This document shows positions 13,701-24,759 of a DNA stretch of 64,000 nt, one piece after another. The notes under the pieces were generated by a model. The model was not told the origin of the DNA and made no database searches. It saw only the letters and a list, made by a program, of their open reading frames with translations. Each line of letters starts with the position of its first letter. Positions within the stretch are counted from its first letter, which is position 1. The position numbers and the translations under genes were made by a program. The stretch is from contig NC_133538.1 in the NCBI RefSeq assembly GCF_048544455.1, positions 38,286,969-38,350,968 on the forward strand, read 5' to 3'. The DNA is from Silene latifolia. Its lineage: Eukaryota; Streptophyta; Magnoliopsida; Caryophyllales; Caryophyllaceae.

Positions 13701-15490
13701 AATCTCCCCAAACCAAACCTTGCTTGTCCCCAAGCAAGCACTATGACCCAACTAAAAACCTAATGGAAAGGAGTATATCTCAAAGCTACCTACAAGTCAA
13801 TGCTAAACCGTTTAATGCACATAATCAACTACTTCAAAGCTCAAAGCAAGTGAACAAATTTATGCATATTATGGAATCAAATCGGGCGTTCGACCTTGCA
13901 AGACTCATAAATTTGGACTCTCCCAGGTCACTCTTCTCTCAGCAAGGCAAATGGTAAGAATATATGTAAAAAAGAGGGAAGAAAATACAGACTCTCACCT
14001 AGACTGCGATCGACAAAACATGTATGCTTGACTAGTATGAATAATGATTCTGGCTACCGTACACACGCATAACCACCGTCAAGGACTATTACATGCCAAA
14101 CTATGGCAAGATTTGGATATGTAAGGCTAAGTGGGAAAAAAAGGGCAAAACAAGTATGGAAATGTGAGGGTAAGAAGCCAAGCTAGTACCCAACAAACCA
14201 TCAGAAACCGTATCCCATTCCTCCAACTCGAAATGTAACCCATTGCCTCTAAATGTCTAGGCAACAACTATCCCAAAACAAACACCTCCAATTCATAAAA
14301 TAAGCACATGAGGTGTATTCTCAACTCAGCCGATTTTGTTTTTATTATGATTATTTTTTTTTTTATTTTTTTTTTCCAAATTCCCCTTTTTTTTCTTTCT
14401 TTCTTTTTTTTTTCATTTTGTTTTTTTTTTCCTGGATGGGCAGTCGATCGACCATCAGACTCAGTCGATCGACCACCTCTACTGGACTATACTCACTGCC
14501 CAGATCAACTCCCTTTTTTTTTTTCTCATTTTTCTGAGTTTTTCTGAGTTTTTCTTTTCTTTCTTCCTCTCCTGACTTTCTCTTTTTCAGGCTGACACAT
14601 TAGCAACTCCTGCAATTCTCATAAATACTCACTCTAACAGTACAGAAACGAACCAAAACTGTTATAATTCGACAAATTCCTCTACTACTACCTAGCTTGG
14701 CACAATGGTAGGCTAAGTATGGGATGTAGTTAAGGGCAACTGGCAGATATGGCTTATAATGGAGTTAAATGGGGCAAAATGAGAAAGGGGAAGATGCAAT
14801 AGTTCTCAAAACACGTAATACCGACCACAAACCGATGCGTATAGGCAATAAGCAATCAAAACTCATACACGTGCAAAACATGAAATGATGGGAGTACTAC
14901 TCTCATCCTAAATTAACCGGTCATGAAATGTCACCAGTTATAGGCTCTATATCTCAGAAAGTATAAGTAGTTTGCCAAAAATAAATGAGTCAAGTCTAAT
15001 AACCCGAAGTAAATTCCACAACAAAATTTGAGAAATCACTTTTAATTCTCGCTAAGCAGTTGTGAAAAGGCAAGGAATGGCATATATTTGACTAATAGTG
15101 CAATGTCATCATTAATAAACTCCAATCCGACTCGACTATATGCAAAAGTAAACGTGATATTTTTGATTTTTATGGATTTTTCGATTTTTTCTTTGTTTTT
15201 GTAGTAAATTTTTTTTTTTTGAAATTAAAACAAATGCAAGCTAGAATGCAATAAACGTGTGACTGAAATGCAATAAAAACAAATGCAGATGCAATAGATA
15301 TATGCAAATACCCTCCCCAAACCAAAACGCACAATGCCCCCATTGTGCTCAGCAGCAAATCACCAGCATTCACAACAATATAGGGAAGGATAAAAGTAAC
15401 AAAATAATAAAAGGAAACTAACAAAAGGGATCGGAACTCACAAAAGAAGACCTCCCCAAACTAGCCAAAAACAGGGGAGGTCACAAGCAT
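13701..15490 (-). other. Athila 3' noncoding region
   Basis: About 1.8 kb between the accessory ORF and the 3' LTR. It starts with the polypurine tract next to the LTR (13701-13712) and contains T-rich runs at 14350-14430 and 14515-14525. One 21-bp-spaced palindrome pair lies at 14442/14463. Short open frames here show no domain. Confidence 0.75.
14442..14474. promoter_or_regulatory. GTCGATCGAC palindrome pair, Athila 3' noncoding region
   Basis: AGTCGATCGACC at 14442 and again at 14463, offset 21 bp, embedded in T-rich noncoding sequence. Confidence 0.8.
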
Positions 15491-16942
15491 CTAATCCCCA
15501 CCGTCGTACTCAGAACCACTATCCTCCTCGGACCCCGAGTCGTCCTCCTCCTCCGCCTCAGCAGCGGCGGCAGTAGTAGTAGTGGGAGCAGCTCTCGTGT
15601 CAGGCTGAGGGTAACCGCCCACCGGAGGAACAAAGAAGGACGGGTGAGTCCAGGCACCTCGTGGGAGCATCCCCGTCCGGGCGTACTCCTCGTAAACTGG
15701 GTACAAGGCTAGGGCCGTGTCTAATCCGTGATGATCAAAACTCCTGCACAAGTCACCCAACACACGTGACATCGCCCTTTGGTCCATGACCGCAGGGATA
15801 ACAGTAGGTGGAGGGGGACGAAAAGTGGCCGGGAAGCCCGTGGGGGCAGGAGTAGAGGAGGAGGAGGAGGCCTGTGAAAAGGAGGCACGAGCTCGCCTGG
15901 AAGTGCTAGCAGTAGCGGTGCCCGCCCCAATAGGGTGCCTGTAGCTAGGCAAGGGCGGGCGAGCTGCCCCCAAAACAGTGGTAAGGGGCAGGATAGGAGG
16001 GAGGCCAAGGACAGGGATGCGGTCGCAGATGTAAGAGTCATTCTTCCACCGACTCCGACTATCGACCCACTTCACATACCTCGCGTAGGCAAGATCCATG
16101 AAGCGTAGGTCAGGGTCAATAGGGGCCTTCTCTCGAGGGAAAAGAAGAACTAGACGGTTGGCGATACGCGTCACCAACCCACCACAAGCAATAGTGGTCA
16201 AAGTGCCCTCACTTATACTGTGAAAGTGAGAGGCAGTCAAATACGCGATGTTATAGATACGGGCTACCCGACTTTCAATGTTCAGATAGGCCGCCAAGAT
16301 AGACAGTTCAATAGTGTTCACATTATTTGACTCGTTGCGGCCGAAAATGGTATTACCCATCAGCCGTAAAAAATAACGAAAAGGGTGTAAGTGGACGGAA
16401 GTGCCCGTCCTCTTAGGGCCGTTCCAGTCAGAGATACACGACCACATGACCCGGTGAACATCAGAAGTTTCCGAGGTGTTACCCTCGAAATGAAGACCCA
16501 AATAACCAGCAAAATCAGCTAATGTCAAGGAGTAGGTGACATTGAACAGCCGAAAAGAAATGCAAGGGCTACTCCTATTGGCTTCAAAAGAAGCCTGGTC
16601 AAAAACAAAAGACGAGAAAAACTCGAGGGTCAAAGTGTAGTAAGTGAACTCAGCCATGTCCACAAGACCCGACATTCCTGTTCCATTTAGCAGAGACACA
16701 ATAGACTCAAAACATCCTAATTTCTCTAAAGTAGGCCGATGAAGAAAACGAGTGGCCTGAACTTTCATTTTTGCGACAAAGAGAGCGAATTTAGCTCGCT
16801 GAGTAGAGGTGGAAAAAATAACCTGCGGATAGTCAGGTAGACTATCTGTAGTATCCTCGATCATCAATGGCGGACCCCGCGGCCGTTTGGAAGGTCCCTG
16901 ACTGGACTGACCTTCGAACATCGGCTGCTTTCCTTTCGTCAT
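15491..16942 (-). CDS. Athila accessory ORF in the env position
   Basis: A 483-residue ORF, the only intact long ORF of the element, with ATG at 16942. It matches the Athila ORF-1/plant retrotransposon accessory protein type, judged from the alpha/beta core with FRLFNVTYSLTLADFAGYLGL-like sequence (about residues 125-150). The N-terminus is short and basic (KRPRG, about residues 19-23, a possible nuclear signal). Residues about 330-385 are Ser/Pro-rich, and the C-terminus is strongly acidic (EEEDDSGSEEDSGSEYDGG). I see no signal peptide or transmembrane segment, so an envelope role is not supported. It lies downstream of integrase, where errantivirus-like elements have env. The function of this family is unknown. 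That it is open while gag and pol are broken could be chance or recent constraint. Confidence 0.75.
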   Translation of the reverse strand: MTKGKQPMFEGQSSQGPSKRPRGPPLMIEDTTDSLPDYPQVIFSTSTQRAKFALFVAKMKVQATRFLHRPTLEKLGCFESIVSLLNGTGMSGLVDMAEFTYYTLTLEFFSSFVFDQASFEANRSSPCISFRLFNVTYSLTLADFAGYLGLHFEGNTSETSDVHRVMWSCISDWNGPKRTGTSVHLHPFRYFLRLMGNTIFGRNESNNVNTIELSILAAYLNIESRVARIYNIAYLTASHFHSISEGTLTTIACGGLVTRIANRLVLLFPREKAPIDPDLRFMDLAYARYVKWVDSRSRWKNDSYICDRIPVLGLPPILPLTTVLGAARPPLPSYRHPIGAGTATASTSRRARASFSQASSSSSTPAPTGFPATFRPPPPTVIPAVMDQRAMSRVLGDLCRSFDHHGLDTALALYPVYEEYARTGMLPRGAWTHPSFFVPPVGGYPQPDTRAAPTTTTAAAAEAEEEDDSGSEEDSGSEYDGGD

Positions 16943-17945
16943 TGTTGTTTCCTACAAACAACAAATTAGCAACAAGCTTCCCATAACAATGACAATTTAT
17001 GAAAACCCGAAACAAAATCAGAAATTGAAAACGGATTTAGGGTTTCGAAAATTTGGGGGAAACGGCATTAAGCATCTCCTAGTTGCTATGATGGCTTGAA
17101 AATCAAAGGAATAAGATAGCAAAGGCAATTAAAGCATAAATTCGAGAAGAAATCAACCCCAAATCGATTTTCCCCCAAATCGATTTTTCCGACACAATGT
17201 AACAATGCTCGAAATTTGGGCATAAAATTGCAGCGAGAATCGAATTCAAAGGATTAGAAGAGGATTAGGAACATTCCTTTGTTGAGAACTCGGGAATTTG
17301 ATCAAGAAAAAGTCGAGAATAAGGGGGATTTGCAAGGGAAATCGCAAGAAAGGGGAAGCACAAGGGTTTCTATTTTTTTTGAGTGAATTATAATGAAAGA
17401 ATGAATGAAGAATGAAATAGAACTCCCCTTATTAATTCGTCCTCTGATGTCGGGTGCTGGTCGATCGACCACCAAGCCCAGTCGATCGACCAGTTTTCTC
17501 CCATACAGCTTTCTGATCATCGCGTAGTGGTCGATCGACCACTCTACCCAGTCGATCGACCAATATCCCTGTGAAACAGCTTCTGCCCCTTTTTTTCTCA
17601 GTCGATCGACTGATGAACTTGGTCGATCGACTGCAGGTACTGGCAACAAATATTATTTACGTTAAAATTGCTTTGCCAATATAATTTTCCCGTCTTTCTC
17701 TCACAAACATTCAGTAAATCACCCTACGCACTTTGCATAAAATAATCAACTGCAAAAATTCTCAAAGGCGCACATTTTCCAAACCAAGAAATTGCTAATT
17801 AAAAGAAAATAAGCTAAAGGTCCTAATGCAAATCAAATGAAATAAAAATAAAAAAAATGTAAAATTCCTAATTACAAAAAAATGTACAAGCCGGGTTGCC
17901 TCCCGGTTAGCGCTGGTTTAAGAGGTCCTGCACGACCTTTTTACC
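16943..17945 (-). other. Athila spacer between integrase and accessory ORF
   Basis: About 1 kb of noncoding sequence with no domain-bearing frame. It contains three palindrome pairs (17459-17632). A leader for the accessory ORF, possibly with its own promoter, would have to lie here or be reached by splicing. Confidence 0.6.
17459..17632. promoter_or_regulatory. Three GTCGATCGAC palindrome pairs upstream of the accessory ORF
   Basis: Starts 17459/17480, 17529/17550 and 17600/17621: every offset is 21 bp, and pair-to-pair distance is about 70 bp. On the minus strand the cluster lies about 520-690 bp upstream of the accessory ORF start codon. Confidence 0.85.
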
Positions 17946-19241
17946 TCAGTTTGCAGCTTCTAAAATTGGATCAAAGTATAGTACTTCGACCTGCCCAACG
18001 AAATCGTCTGCACCGTGATAATGTTTCACATATTGGCCATTAACTTTGAACCTTTCTCCAGCAGAGGTCTCCAATTCAACTGATCCGAATTTTGTAACTG
18101 CTGTGACCGTATAGGGGCCAGTCCACCTAGATTTCAGCTTACCAGGAAATAAACGAATACGAGCATTAAAAAGAAGTACCTTATAGCCAATATGGAACTC
18201 GCGCTTAATGATTCTCTTGTCGTGCCAGCGCTTCGTTTTCTCTTTGTAGATCCTAGCGTTATCATAGGCCAACAACCTAAATTCCTCCATCTCATTTAAC
18301 TGTGTCATACGCTTCTCACGTGAGAGGTTAGGATCCAAATTCAAATCACAAATAGCCCACCAAGACTTACGCTCCAACTCAACAGGTAAATGACACGTCT
18401 TGCCATAAATCAATCGGAATGGTGACATCCCAATTGGCGTTTTAAACGCAGTTCTTTAAGCCCATAAGACATCATCTAACTTAAGACTCCAATCTTTCTG
18501 TGATTTAGAAACAACTTTAGCTAAAACTTCTTTCAATTCCCGGTTAGAAATCTCAACCTGACCACTAGTTTGGGGATTATACCCCAAACCTCTACGATGT
18601 TGAACACCGAATTTAGTCAATAAAGCACTAAGTTGTTTCTCTTTAAAATGCATTCCCCCATCGCTAATGACAACCCTAGGGACACCAAAACGAGGGAAAA
18701 TAATCTTTTTAAACAGTTTAATCACGGCCTTTGCGTCGCAATGGGGAGTAGCGATAGCTTCTACCCATTTGGACACATAATCTACAGCTACGAGGATATA
18801 TTTATTACCTTGACTGCTCAGAAAAGGTCCTTGATAATCAATGCCCCAGACATCAAAAATCTCAAGCTCTAGAATGCCTACCTGTGGCATCTCATGTCTC
18901 CTTGAAATATTCCCCGATCTTTGACAAGCATCGAACTCAGCAACAAAATTGCGACTATCTGCATGCAAAGTTGGCCAATAGAAACCAGATTGGAGTACCT
19001 TAGCCACAATCCGGGACGGACCATGGTGACCACCATAGGCAGAAGAGTGGCAAGCTTCTAGGATATCCTTCACCTCCCTTTGAGGCACACATCTCCGGAT
19101 AAGACCGTCTGCGCATTCCTTGAAAACATAAGGATCATCCCAAAAGTATTGTCTAGCATCATAAGCGAACCGCTTCTTCTGCTGCCATGAAAGGTCGGGT
19201 GGTATCTTACCTGTCACAAAGAAAGTTAGCAAAATCAGCAA
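17946..19241 (-). pseudogene. Athila integrase, one nonsense codon
   Basis: Integrase would join element cDNA to the chromosome. The N-terminal zinc-binding region reads ACHSSAYGGHHGPS...FDACQRSG; the position normally CxxC has Phe in place of the first Cys. The catalytic triad is visible: Asp in VWGIDYQGPF, Asp in VISDGGMHF, Glu in GQVEISNRELK. A stop at about 18456-18458 replaces the residue after DDVLWA, but the same frame continues from 18455 with [19 protein letters not shown] and a C-terminal module ([10 protein letters not shown]) to 17946. Entry from RNase H needs a one-base shift near 19220. One stop, one shift and the lost zinc ligand make this copy inactive. Confidence 0.88.
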
Positions 19242-20946
19242 ACCATGGAGGTGGATAAGACCCTAAAGTAGTAATAGCTAACAGACTCTCATCAGGAAAA
19301 GAATCATTAATGGGTAACGAATCCTCCCTTTCTGTCAGCTGTAGACGAGATAAATGGTCAGCCACCACATTCTCTGCACCTTTCTTATCCTTGATCTCTA
19401 AATCAAACTCCTGCAAAAGGAGTATCCACCTCAAAAGTCTCGGCTTCGCAACCTTCTTAAGAAAGAGAGTCTTCAGCGCTGCATGGTCAGTATAAACAAC
19501 AACCTTAGATACTAACAAATAAGATCAAAATTTATCTAAGGCAAAAACTACAGCTAGAAAATCCTTCTCAGTGGTATAATAATTGACTTGAGCCTCATCC
19601 AGAGTTCGGCTCGCATAATATATGGCATTCAAAGCTTTATTCTTCCGCTGTCCTAAAACTGCACCGATCACATAATCACTGGCATCACACATAATCTCAA
19701 ATGGGAGATCCCAATCAGGCGGCTGAATGATTGGTGCAGAAACTAGAGCCTCCTTTAACCTGTTAAAAGCTAAAAGGCACTCATCAGTAAACTCAAAGAC
19801 AGCATCCTTAAGGAGCAATTGTGTAAGTGGTTTAGCAATTTTTGAAAAATGCTTAATGAAACGCCGATAGAAACCAGCGTGACCAAGGAAACTCCTCACT
19901 CCTTTAACATTCATGGGAGGAGGCAATTGCTCAATCACCTGCACTTTTGCTTTATCAACATGTATACCCTTATCAGAAATCAGATGCCCTAACACAACTC
20001 CCTCATTGACCATGAACTGACATTTTTCCCAGTTTAAAACAAGATTAACATCAATACAACGCTGCATGACTTTATCAAGGTTAGCTAAAGAACGATCAAA
20101 GTCATTACCATAAACTGAGAAATCATCCATAAATACCTCCATAATATTCTCTATATAATAAGAAAAAATCCCCATCATGCACCTCTGAAAGGTAGCTGGG
20201 GCGTTACACAATCCGAAGGGCATCCTGCGGTACGCAAAAGCACTCTGTGGACAGGTAAAAGTGGTCTTACTCTGATCATCCCGATGAATGGGGATCTGAA
20301 AGAACCCTGAATATCCGTCTAGAAAACAGAAAAATTTGTTAGAAGCAACTCTTTCAGTCATTTGGTCAACAAAAGGGAGGGGGAAGTGGTCTTTCTTGGT
20401 GGCGGCATTCAACTGTCTATAATCAATGCACATCCGCCACCCTGTCACAACTCGTGTTGGTATTAATTCATTTTTCTCATTTTTAACCACGGTAGTCCCT
20501 CCTTTCTTCGAACTACCTGAATCAAGGGCTAACCCACTTGGAGTTGCCAATCGTATAAATAATACCTGCATCGAGTAGTTTCATCACCTCGGCCATAACA
20601 ACTTCCTGCATCTTCGGGTTCAACTTGCGTTGACCCTGTCTGTAAGGCTTGTGGCCTTCCTCCAGCTCTATCCTGTGCATACAAATATCAGGGCTGATGC
20701 CCTTAATATCATCCAAAGAGTAACCTAAAGCCTTCCTGTTTTTCTTAAGCACACACATCAAAGCAAAAAGCTGGTCATCATTAAGCTTAGCACTAACAAT
20801 AGCTGGGTACTGCTCCGTATCATCTAGAAAAACATACTTAAGATTGGGAGGAAGTGGCTTACGCTCTGGCACCTTTACCTCTACAGCATAGACAGAATCA
20901 GCTTCAATGGTATAGCAGGTGTTTACCAAATTCTCGTTGGCCAGGC
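19207..20946 (-). pseudogene. Athila reverse transcriptase and RNase H, broken
   Basis: Copies element RNA to DNA and removes the RNA strand. Reverse transcriptase motifs are clear: WRMCIDYRQLN, FCFLDGYSGFFQIPI, FGLCNAPATFQRCM and the catalytic FMDDFSVYG, with FMDD as the YxDD variant usual in this lineage. RNase H follows with MCDASDYVIGAVLGQ and [11 protein letters not shown]. Breaks: a frameshift a few codons after GNSKWVSP near 20525, a TGA at 19525-19527 between FALDKF and SYLLVSK, and a shift at about 19220 into integrase. Element D interrupts the region between protease and this domain: removing D and one CAGGC copy restores continuous frame across 20946/22516. Confidence 0.9.
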
Positions 20947-22515
20947 TGTAACATTTCGTGTTTGTCATGTTTAATTAATGTGTCAAAAGTGTGTGTTAAC
21001 CGTGTTAGAAATGCGCGACGTCTGTAAGTACGATATACAATACCCTTTTGAGGTTTGGGTACGGGAGCGAACTTCGGGACGAAGTTCATTTTAAGGGGGG
21101 AAGACTGTAATACCCCGTATTTTATATAATAAATTAAATGGATTTTATATAATAAATTAAATGGATATCATATAATATTATTTATTATACATTTTATCAT
21201 ATTATATTACTAATTAAGTCGGGTAAATTGTTGAGTCGATAATTATGTTAAGTTACTTTATTTAACTCGCGTCGTATCAAGCTAAGTTAATTGAGTCGGT
21301 TTTATATATAATTCAAATGTGAGTCATCACATGTGAGTGGCCCAATAACTGTCCAGCCCAATTAAACCCTAAGCCCATTTAGCCTAATTACCCTAACCCT
21401 AAACCTAATTAACCAAAACACTACCCTAATCCTTCCCTCAACCCGCCTCCCTCACGCCTCCCTCCTTTTTCAGATCCAATCTCAAGCCTCACGCAAAACG
21501 AGAGAGAGAGAGAGCGCGTGAGTGTTGACCGTGCATCAAGGAAGGGCTAGTGGTGGTCGTCGACGTTCTTAGGTGGCTGTGGTGGCCGTGGTGGTGGCAG
21601 AAAAATGGTGACGAATTCGTGAAGGATCGATAATCAAATTCATTGCTTTACTTTCTGGACTGCTTAACTGCTTAATTGGATTTGCTGGCACTTTGAGGTA
21701 GGGAAATACACTTGTCCTATTATCGTCGTTGTTGAATTGTGTTGACTTGATTCCTGGTTGTTGATTTACGTGATCATTTATATTCGGAAAGGTGATTGGC
21801 TGATTTGATCGTATTGAGTATGATATCACAACATTCGGTAGCTGGCATGATTTCATTCATTAATATACATATTGTGTTGCATTATTACTGTTGAGCATTT
21901 CATATGCATTGGAGTTGGAGGATGGTGCAGGAGTGACGATATTGAGATACGGTGTGATGTTGTGATAAGGCCCAGGCGGGTTCTGCAGGACTTGCCCTGG
22001 TGTCCTCAGCTGTTGAGCTGGCAGATCGGCTTCGGTCGATATATATAGTCTACCGGGGATCGGTATGGCTGGGTTGTCCGGGGTATGAGATGTGTGTGAT
22101 GAGTTGAGATGGAGATGGAGGTGACGGAGTATCATGCATATCATATTTTATTGTTTTATTGTTTTCCCTACTCAACCTCGCGGTTGACCCTGTGTATTCG
22201 TGAACACCTGTGATGAACCGTTTTATGGGGAGCAGACTTGACAGGTTTAAAAGATAGGACGGGAGCTTGATGGGCGTGAGACACTGGATCAGATGACCTA
22301 GTAGCTAGATCATCATCTAGAAGACTTCACTTTTATTTACGTCAGTTCTTGTAATTTAATTTGAAAAGAGAATTTGTAATAATTAAGTTAAAATATTATA
22401 AATTGCCTTGGAGTTTAATTTGTTATTCACTACCTCGGGAAACCGAGATGGTAACAGTTCGTTTTATGAGGGAATGTCTTGACGAGGACTTCTTTTATAA
22501 ACCGGGGTGTTACAC
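20947..22515 (+). mobile_element. Element D: Tekay-like deletion derivative inserted in Athila pol
   Basis: A 1569-bp insertion from TGTAACATTTCG (20947) to CGGGGTGTTACA (22515) with 5-bp duplication CAGGC (20942-20946 and 22516-22520). It contains 159 bp of element 3' internal sequence, with the hairpin AACTTCG-GGA-CGAAGTT (21070-21086) and a purine-rich tract, followed by one complete LTR (21106-22515). The first six bases equal the start of a Tekay LTR, after which internal sequence follows at once. So nearly the whole 5' LTR and internal region have been deleted. The plus-strand orientation is opposite to Athila. Confidence 0.8.
21106..22515 (+). repeat. LTR of element D
   Basis: A 1.41-kb LTR, TGTAATACCCCG...CGGGGTGTTACA, preceded by the polypurine tract TTTTAAGGGGGGAAGAC. 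Homologous to the LTR of element C, which lies in the opposite orientation. Short open frames in it are incidental. Confidence 0.8.
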
Positions 22516-23204
22516 AGGCTTAAGAGCATCTCATCTTCTTCCTCTGTGAGCTCGTAGCTTTCCATTGAGGCTACCAAAGCATCTGGCTCCTCAGCATTCT
22601 CCGCTGTACTACCTGCACACTCATCTAAACGGGTTAGATCAGCTAAGGGATCCTTGGCTAAGGATTCCCTCCGATTCTGAATTAACACCACAACAATATC
22701 GATGGAATAACACGTATCATCATCAACAGGTTCAGTAGTCTTACGAGCAAGACTGAACTCAATGGTGTCATCCCCTACTTCTAAGGTTATGATTCTGCGT
22801 TTGACATCTATTACAGCTCCAGCTGTATGTAAAAATGGTCTACCTAAAATAATAGGTATCTGACTGTCCTCTGCAATGTCCAAAACAACGAAATCGACAG
22901 GAATAAAAAACTTACCCACTCGAACGGGTACATCCTCTAAGACTCCTAAAGGTCTCTGAGTCGATCTATTTGCCATCTGAAGGGTAATATCGGTCACCTT
23001 AAGTCTACCAATAGTTAGCCTTTCGCAAACAGAATATGGTATGACACTGACACTGGCGACTAAATCGCAAAGGGCCTTTCCAATTTCGTGGTTACCTATA
23101 GTGCAGGGAATTGAAAAACTACCCGGGTCCTTTAATTTAGGTGGTATATTAATTTGCGAAAGAGCATTGCATTCTTCCACAAAAAGCAACATTACCATCA
23201 TCAT
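22516..23204 (-). pseudogene. Athila aspartic protease region, altered active site
   Basis: Would cleave the Gag-Pol polyprotein. The retropepsin-like fold is recognisable: the active-site loop ALCDLVASVSVIP where family members have DLGAS, the flap region, and IPIILGRPFLHTAGAVIDV as the hydrophobic-Gly motif. Val in place of Gly right after Asp-Leu should damage catalysis. The frame is offset from gag by one base near 23180 (gag ends at 23149 in the other frame), and its 3' end is cut by element D. The acidic linker (ESYELTEEEDEMLLSL) runs into D at 22516 and resumes at 20946. Confidence 0.85.
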
Positions 23205-24759
23205 GAAAATTTCTCTTACTATTCAAAATGTCTTTCATAAATTTAGCGTAAGAGGGTACCTGGGTAATTAGGTCAGTGAAAGGAATTGTTACCTCGAGAT
23301 TCTTGACCATTTCCAAAAACTTACCAAACTTGCGCTCCAGCTTAGTATTGTTTAAACGTTCCGGATACGGGACTGCAACACTGGCCGTAGGATCAGCAAC
23401 CTTCGGCTTCCGTAAGTTTAAAACTTCCGTTAAATCGTTAATAAGTATAGAATCATGTAGATTAGTTGACGGATTTGCGTCCTGCACTGGAGACCCAGTC
23501 GATCGACCATTGGTCTCGGTTGATCGACCAATCTGGCTGGGCATGAACAGTTTCTGGTTAGAAATTGCTTCGTCAAAAACTTCAGTCGATCGACTGACAT
23601 TGGTGGTCGATCGACCGCATGTGCTGTGCTCAATTAGTTTCTGGTCAGAAAATTTTTCATCAGGTATTCCGGTCGATTGACTGTTGGTGTTGGTCGATCG
23701 ACCACTGGTACTGGCAATATAGTTCGTTTTCGCACCAGAATTTAAACTCGTCTTTTCATCCTTTCCCGAGTCTTCTCTTGGCTTATCAGAACCATCATAA
23801 GAAAGGCCACTTCGGAGATTAATGGCATTAATGGTTTCACTTGGTCCTTCATATTTGCTTGAAGAATTGGCGACTTGCCTAGCCTCTAAATTCTCCAACT
23901 GCTTGACAAAATTCTTTGCAGATTCAACCCCGGCTTCAAGAGTTCGGACTAGGTCTCTCAATTCCGTGGTCTCATCTGAATTATGGACAGGAATTTCAAC
24001 TCTTTCCTTGGAAGCTTCAGAGGTCTCGAGCTTCTCGAGACGGGCAGTAATAGAAGTTATGAGTGTCACAACGGCACTCATTTCATCACTTTGCTTTTGC
24101 GACTTTCCACGCGAACTTCCAAACTCGGCTCTATGGACTGCCATCTCCTCAATAGTGTTCCAACCTTTATTCTGACCGGTATTATTTTGGAACCTACCAT
24201 TCGCAGCTGCGTCTAGGATAACCTTGTAGTCATCATATAAAGCATTATAGAATAAGTTGCAAAGGTACCACTGCTGGAAACCGTGGTGAGGGACAGCCCT
24301 AACCAAACTCTTAAAACGTCCCCATGCTTCACAAAATTCCTCATCAGGTCCTTGCTGGAAATTTATAATTTTACTTCTCAAGGCATCTGTCTTTGCAAGT
24401 GGGAAGTATTTTTTGTAGAAAGCTAATGCTAGAGATGTCCAATCTGTGACTCCAGCTGCTACCCTATCAAGGTAGCGGTACCGATCTCGCGCCGAATCCT
24501 TCAAGGAGTATATGAACATTATCCCCTTTACTTCATCCTGGGTCACCCCAACCGGTACAGGTATGGAACAGCAGTAGTCTGTGAAAATTTCCATATGCTT
24601 CAAAGGATCCTCGTCCGGTAGACCAGCAAACTGATTTCGCTTCACTAAATCAATATAAGAGGAACGAAATTCGAATTTACTAGTAGTAGGGGTGGGTAAA
24701 ACGTATCCCTTTGGAACATGCTGCTCTTGTGGCTAAAGATTATCATATATTGTAGTCAT
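23149..24759 (-). pseudogene. Athila Gag with early stop and embedded palindromes
   Basis: Gag forms the particle that packages element RNA. The likely ATG is 24757-24759, with TAG at 24733-24735 (codon 9). After that the frame is open to 23149. The core matches the retrotransposon gag family: FTDYCCSIPVPVGVTQDEVKG, FYKKYFPLAKT, EEFCEAWGRFKSLVRAVPHHG and WYLCNLFYNALYD. No zinc knuckle is visible. A coiled-coil-like stretch (LRDLVRTLEAGVESAKNFVKQLE) precedes a Ser/Thr-rich region with repeated GRST peptides, encoded by the GTCGATCGAC palindromes at 23497-23703. The region after KFLEMVKNLEVTIPF leads to the protease through a frameshift near 23180. Confidence 0.88.
23497..23703. promoter_or_regulatory. 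Three palindrome pairs inside gag
   Basis: Starts 23497/23518, 23584/23605 and 23671/23692: three pairs at exactly 21 bp. One member of the first and third pairs has a single T or A change (GTTGATCGAC, GTCGATTGAC). In the gag frame GGTCGATCGACC reads Gly-Arg-Ser-Thr and the 21-bp offset equals seven codons, so the array keeps the reading frame. Confidence 0.85.

Noticed and set aside
15721..16041. Leu/Pro-rich open frame on the minus strand overlapping the accessory ORF
   Set aside because: An out-of-frame shadow of the 483-residue ORF, whose domain-like sequence is in the other frame.
15491..16942. Host plant-mobile-domain or host structural gene
   Set aside because: Its position between integrase and the 3' LTR of a bounded element, in the same orientation, and its similarity type fit the Athila accessory ORF better.
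13319..17632. Could the regularly spaced palindromes be a CRISPR array?
   Set aside because: This is plant nuclear DNA, the repeats are 10-12 bp, come only in pairs and include coding sequence; there are no cas genes and the spacers are 10 bp.
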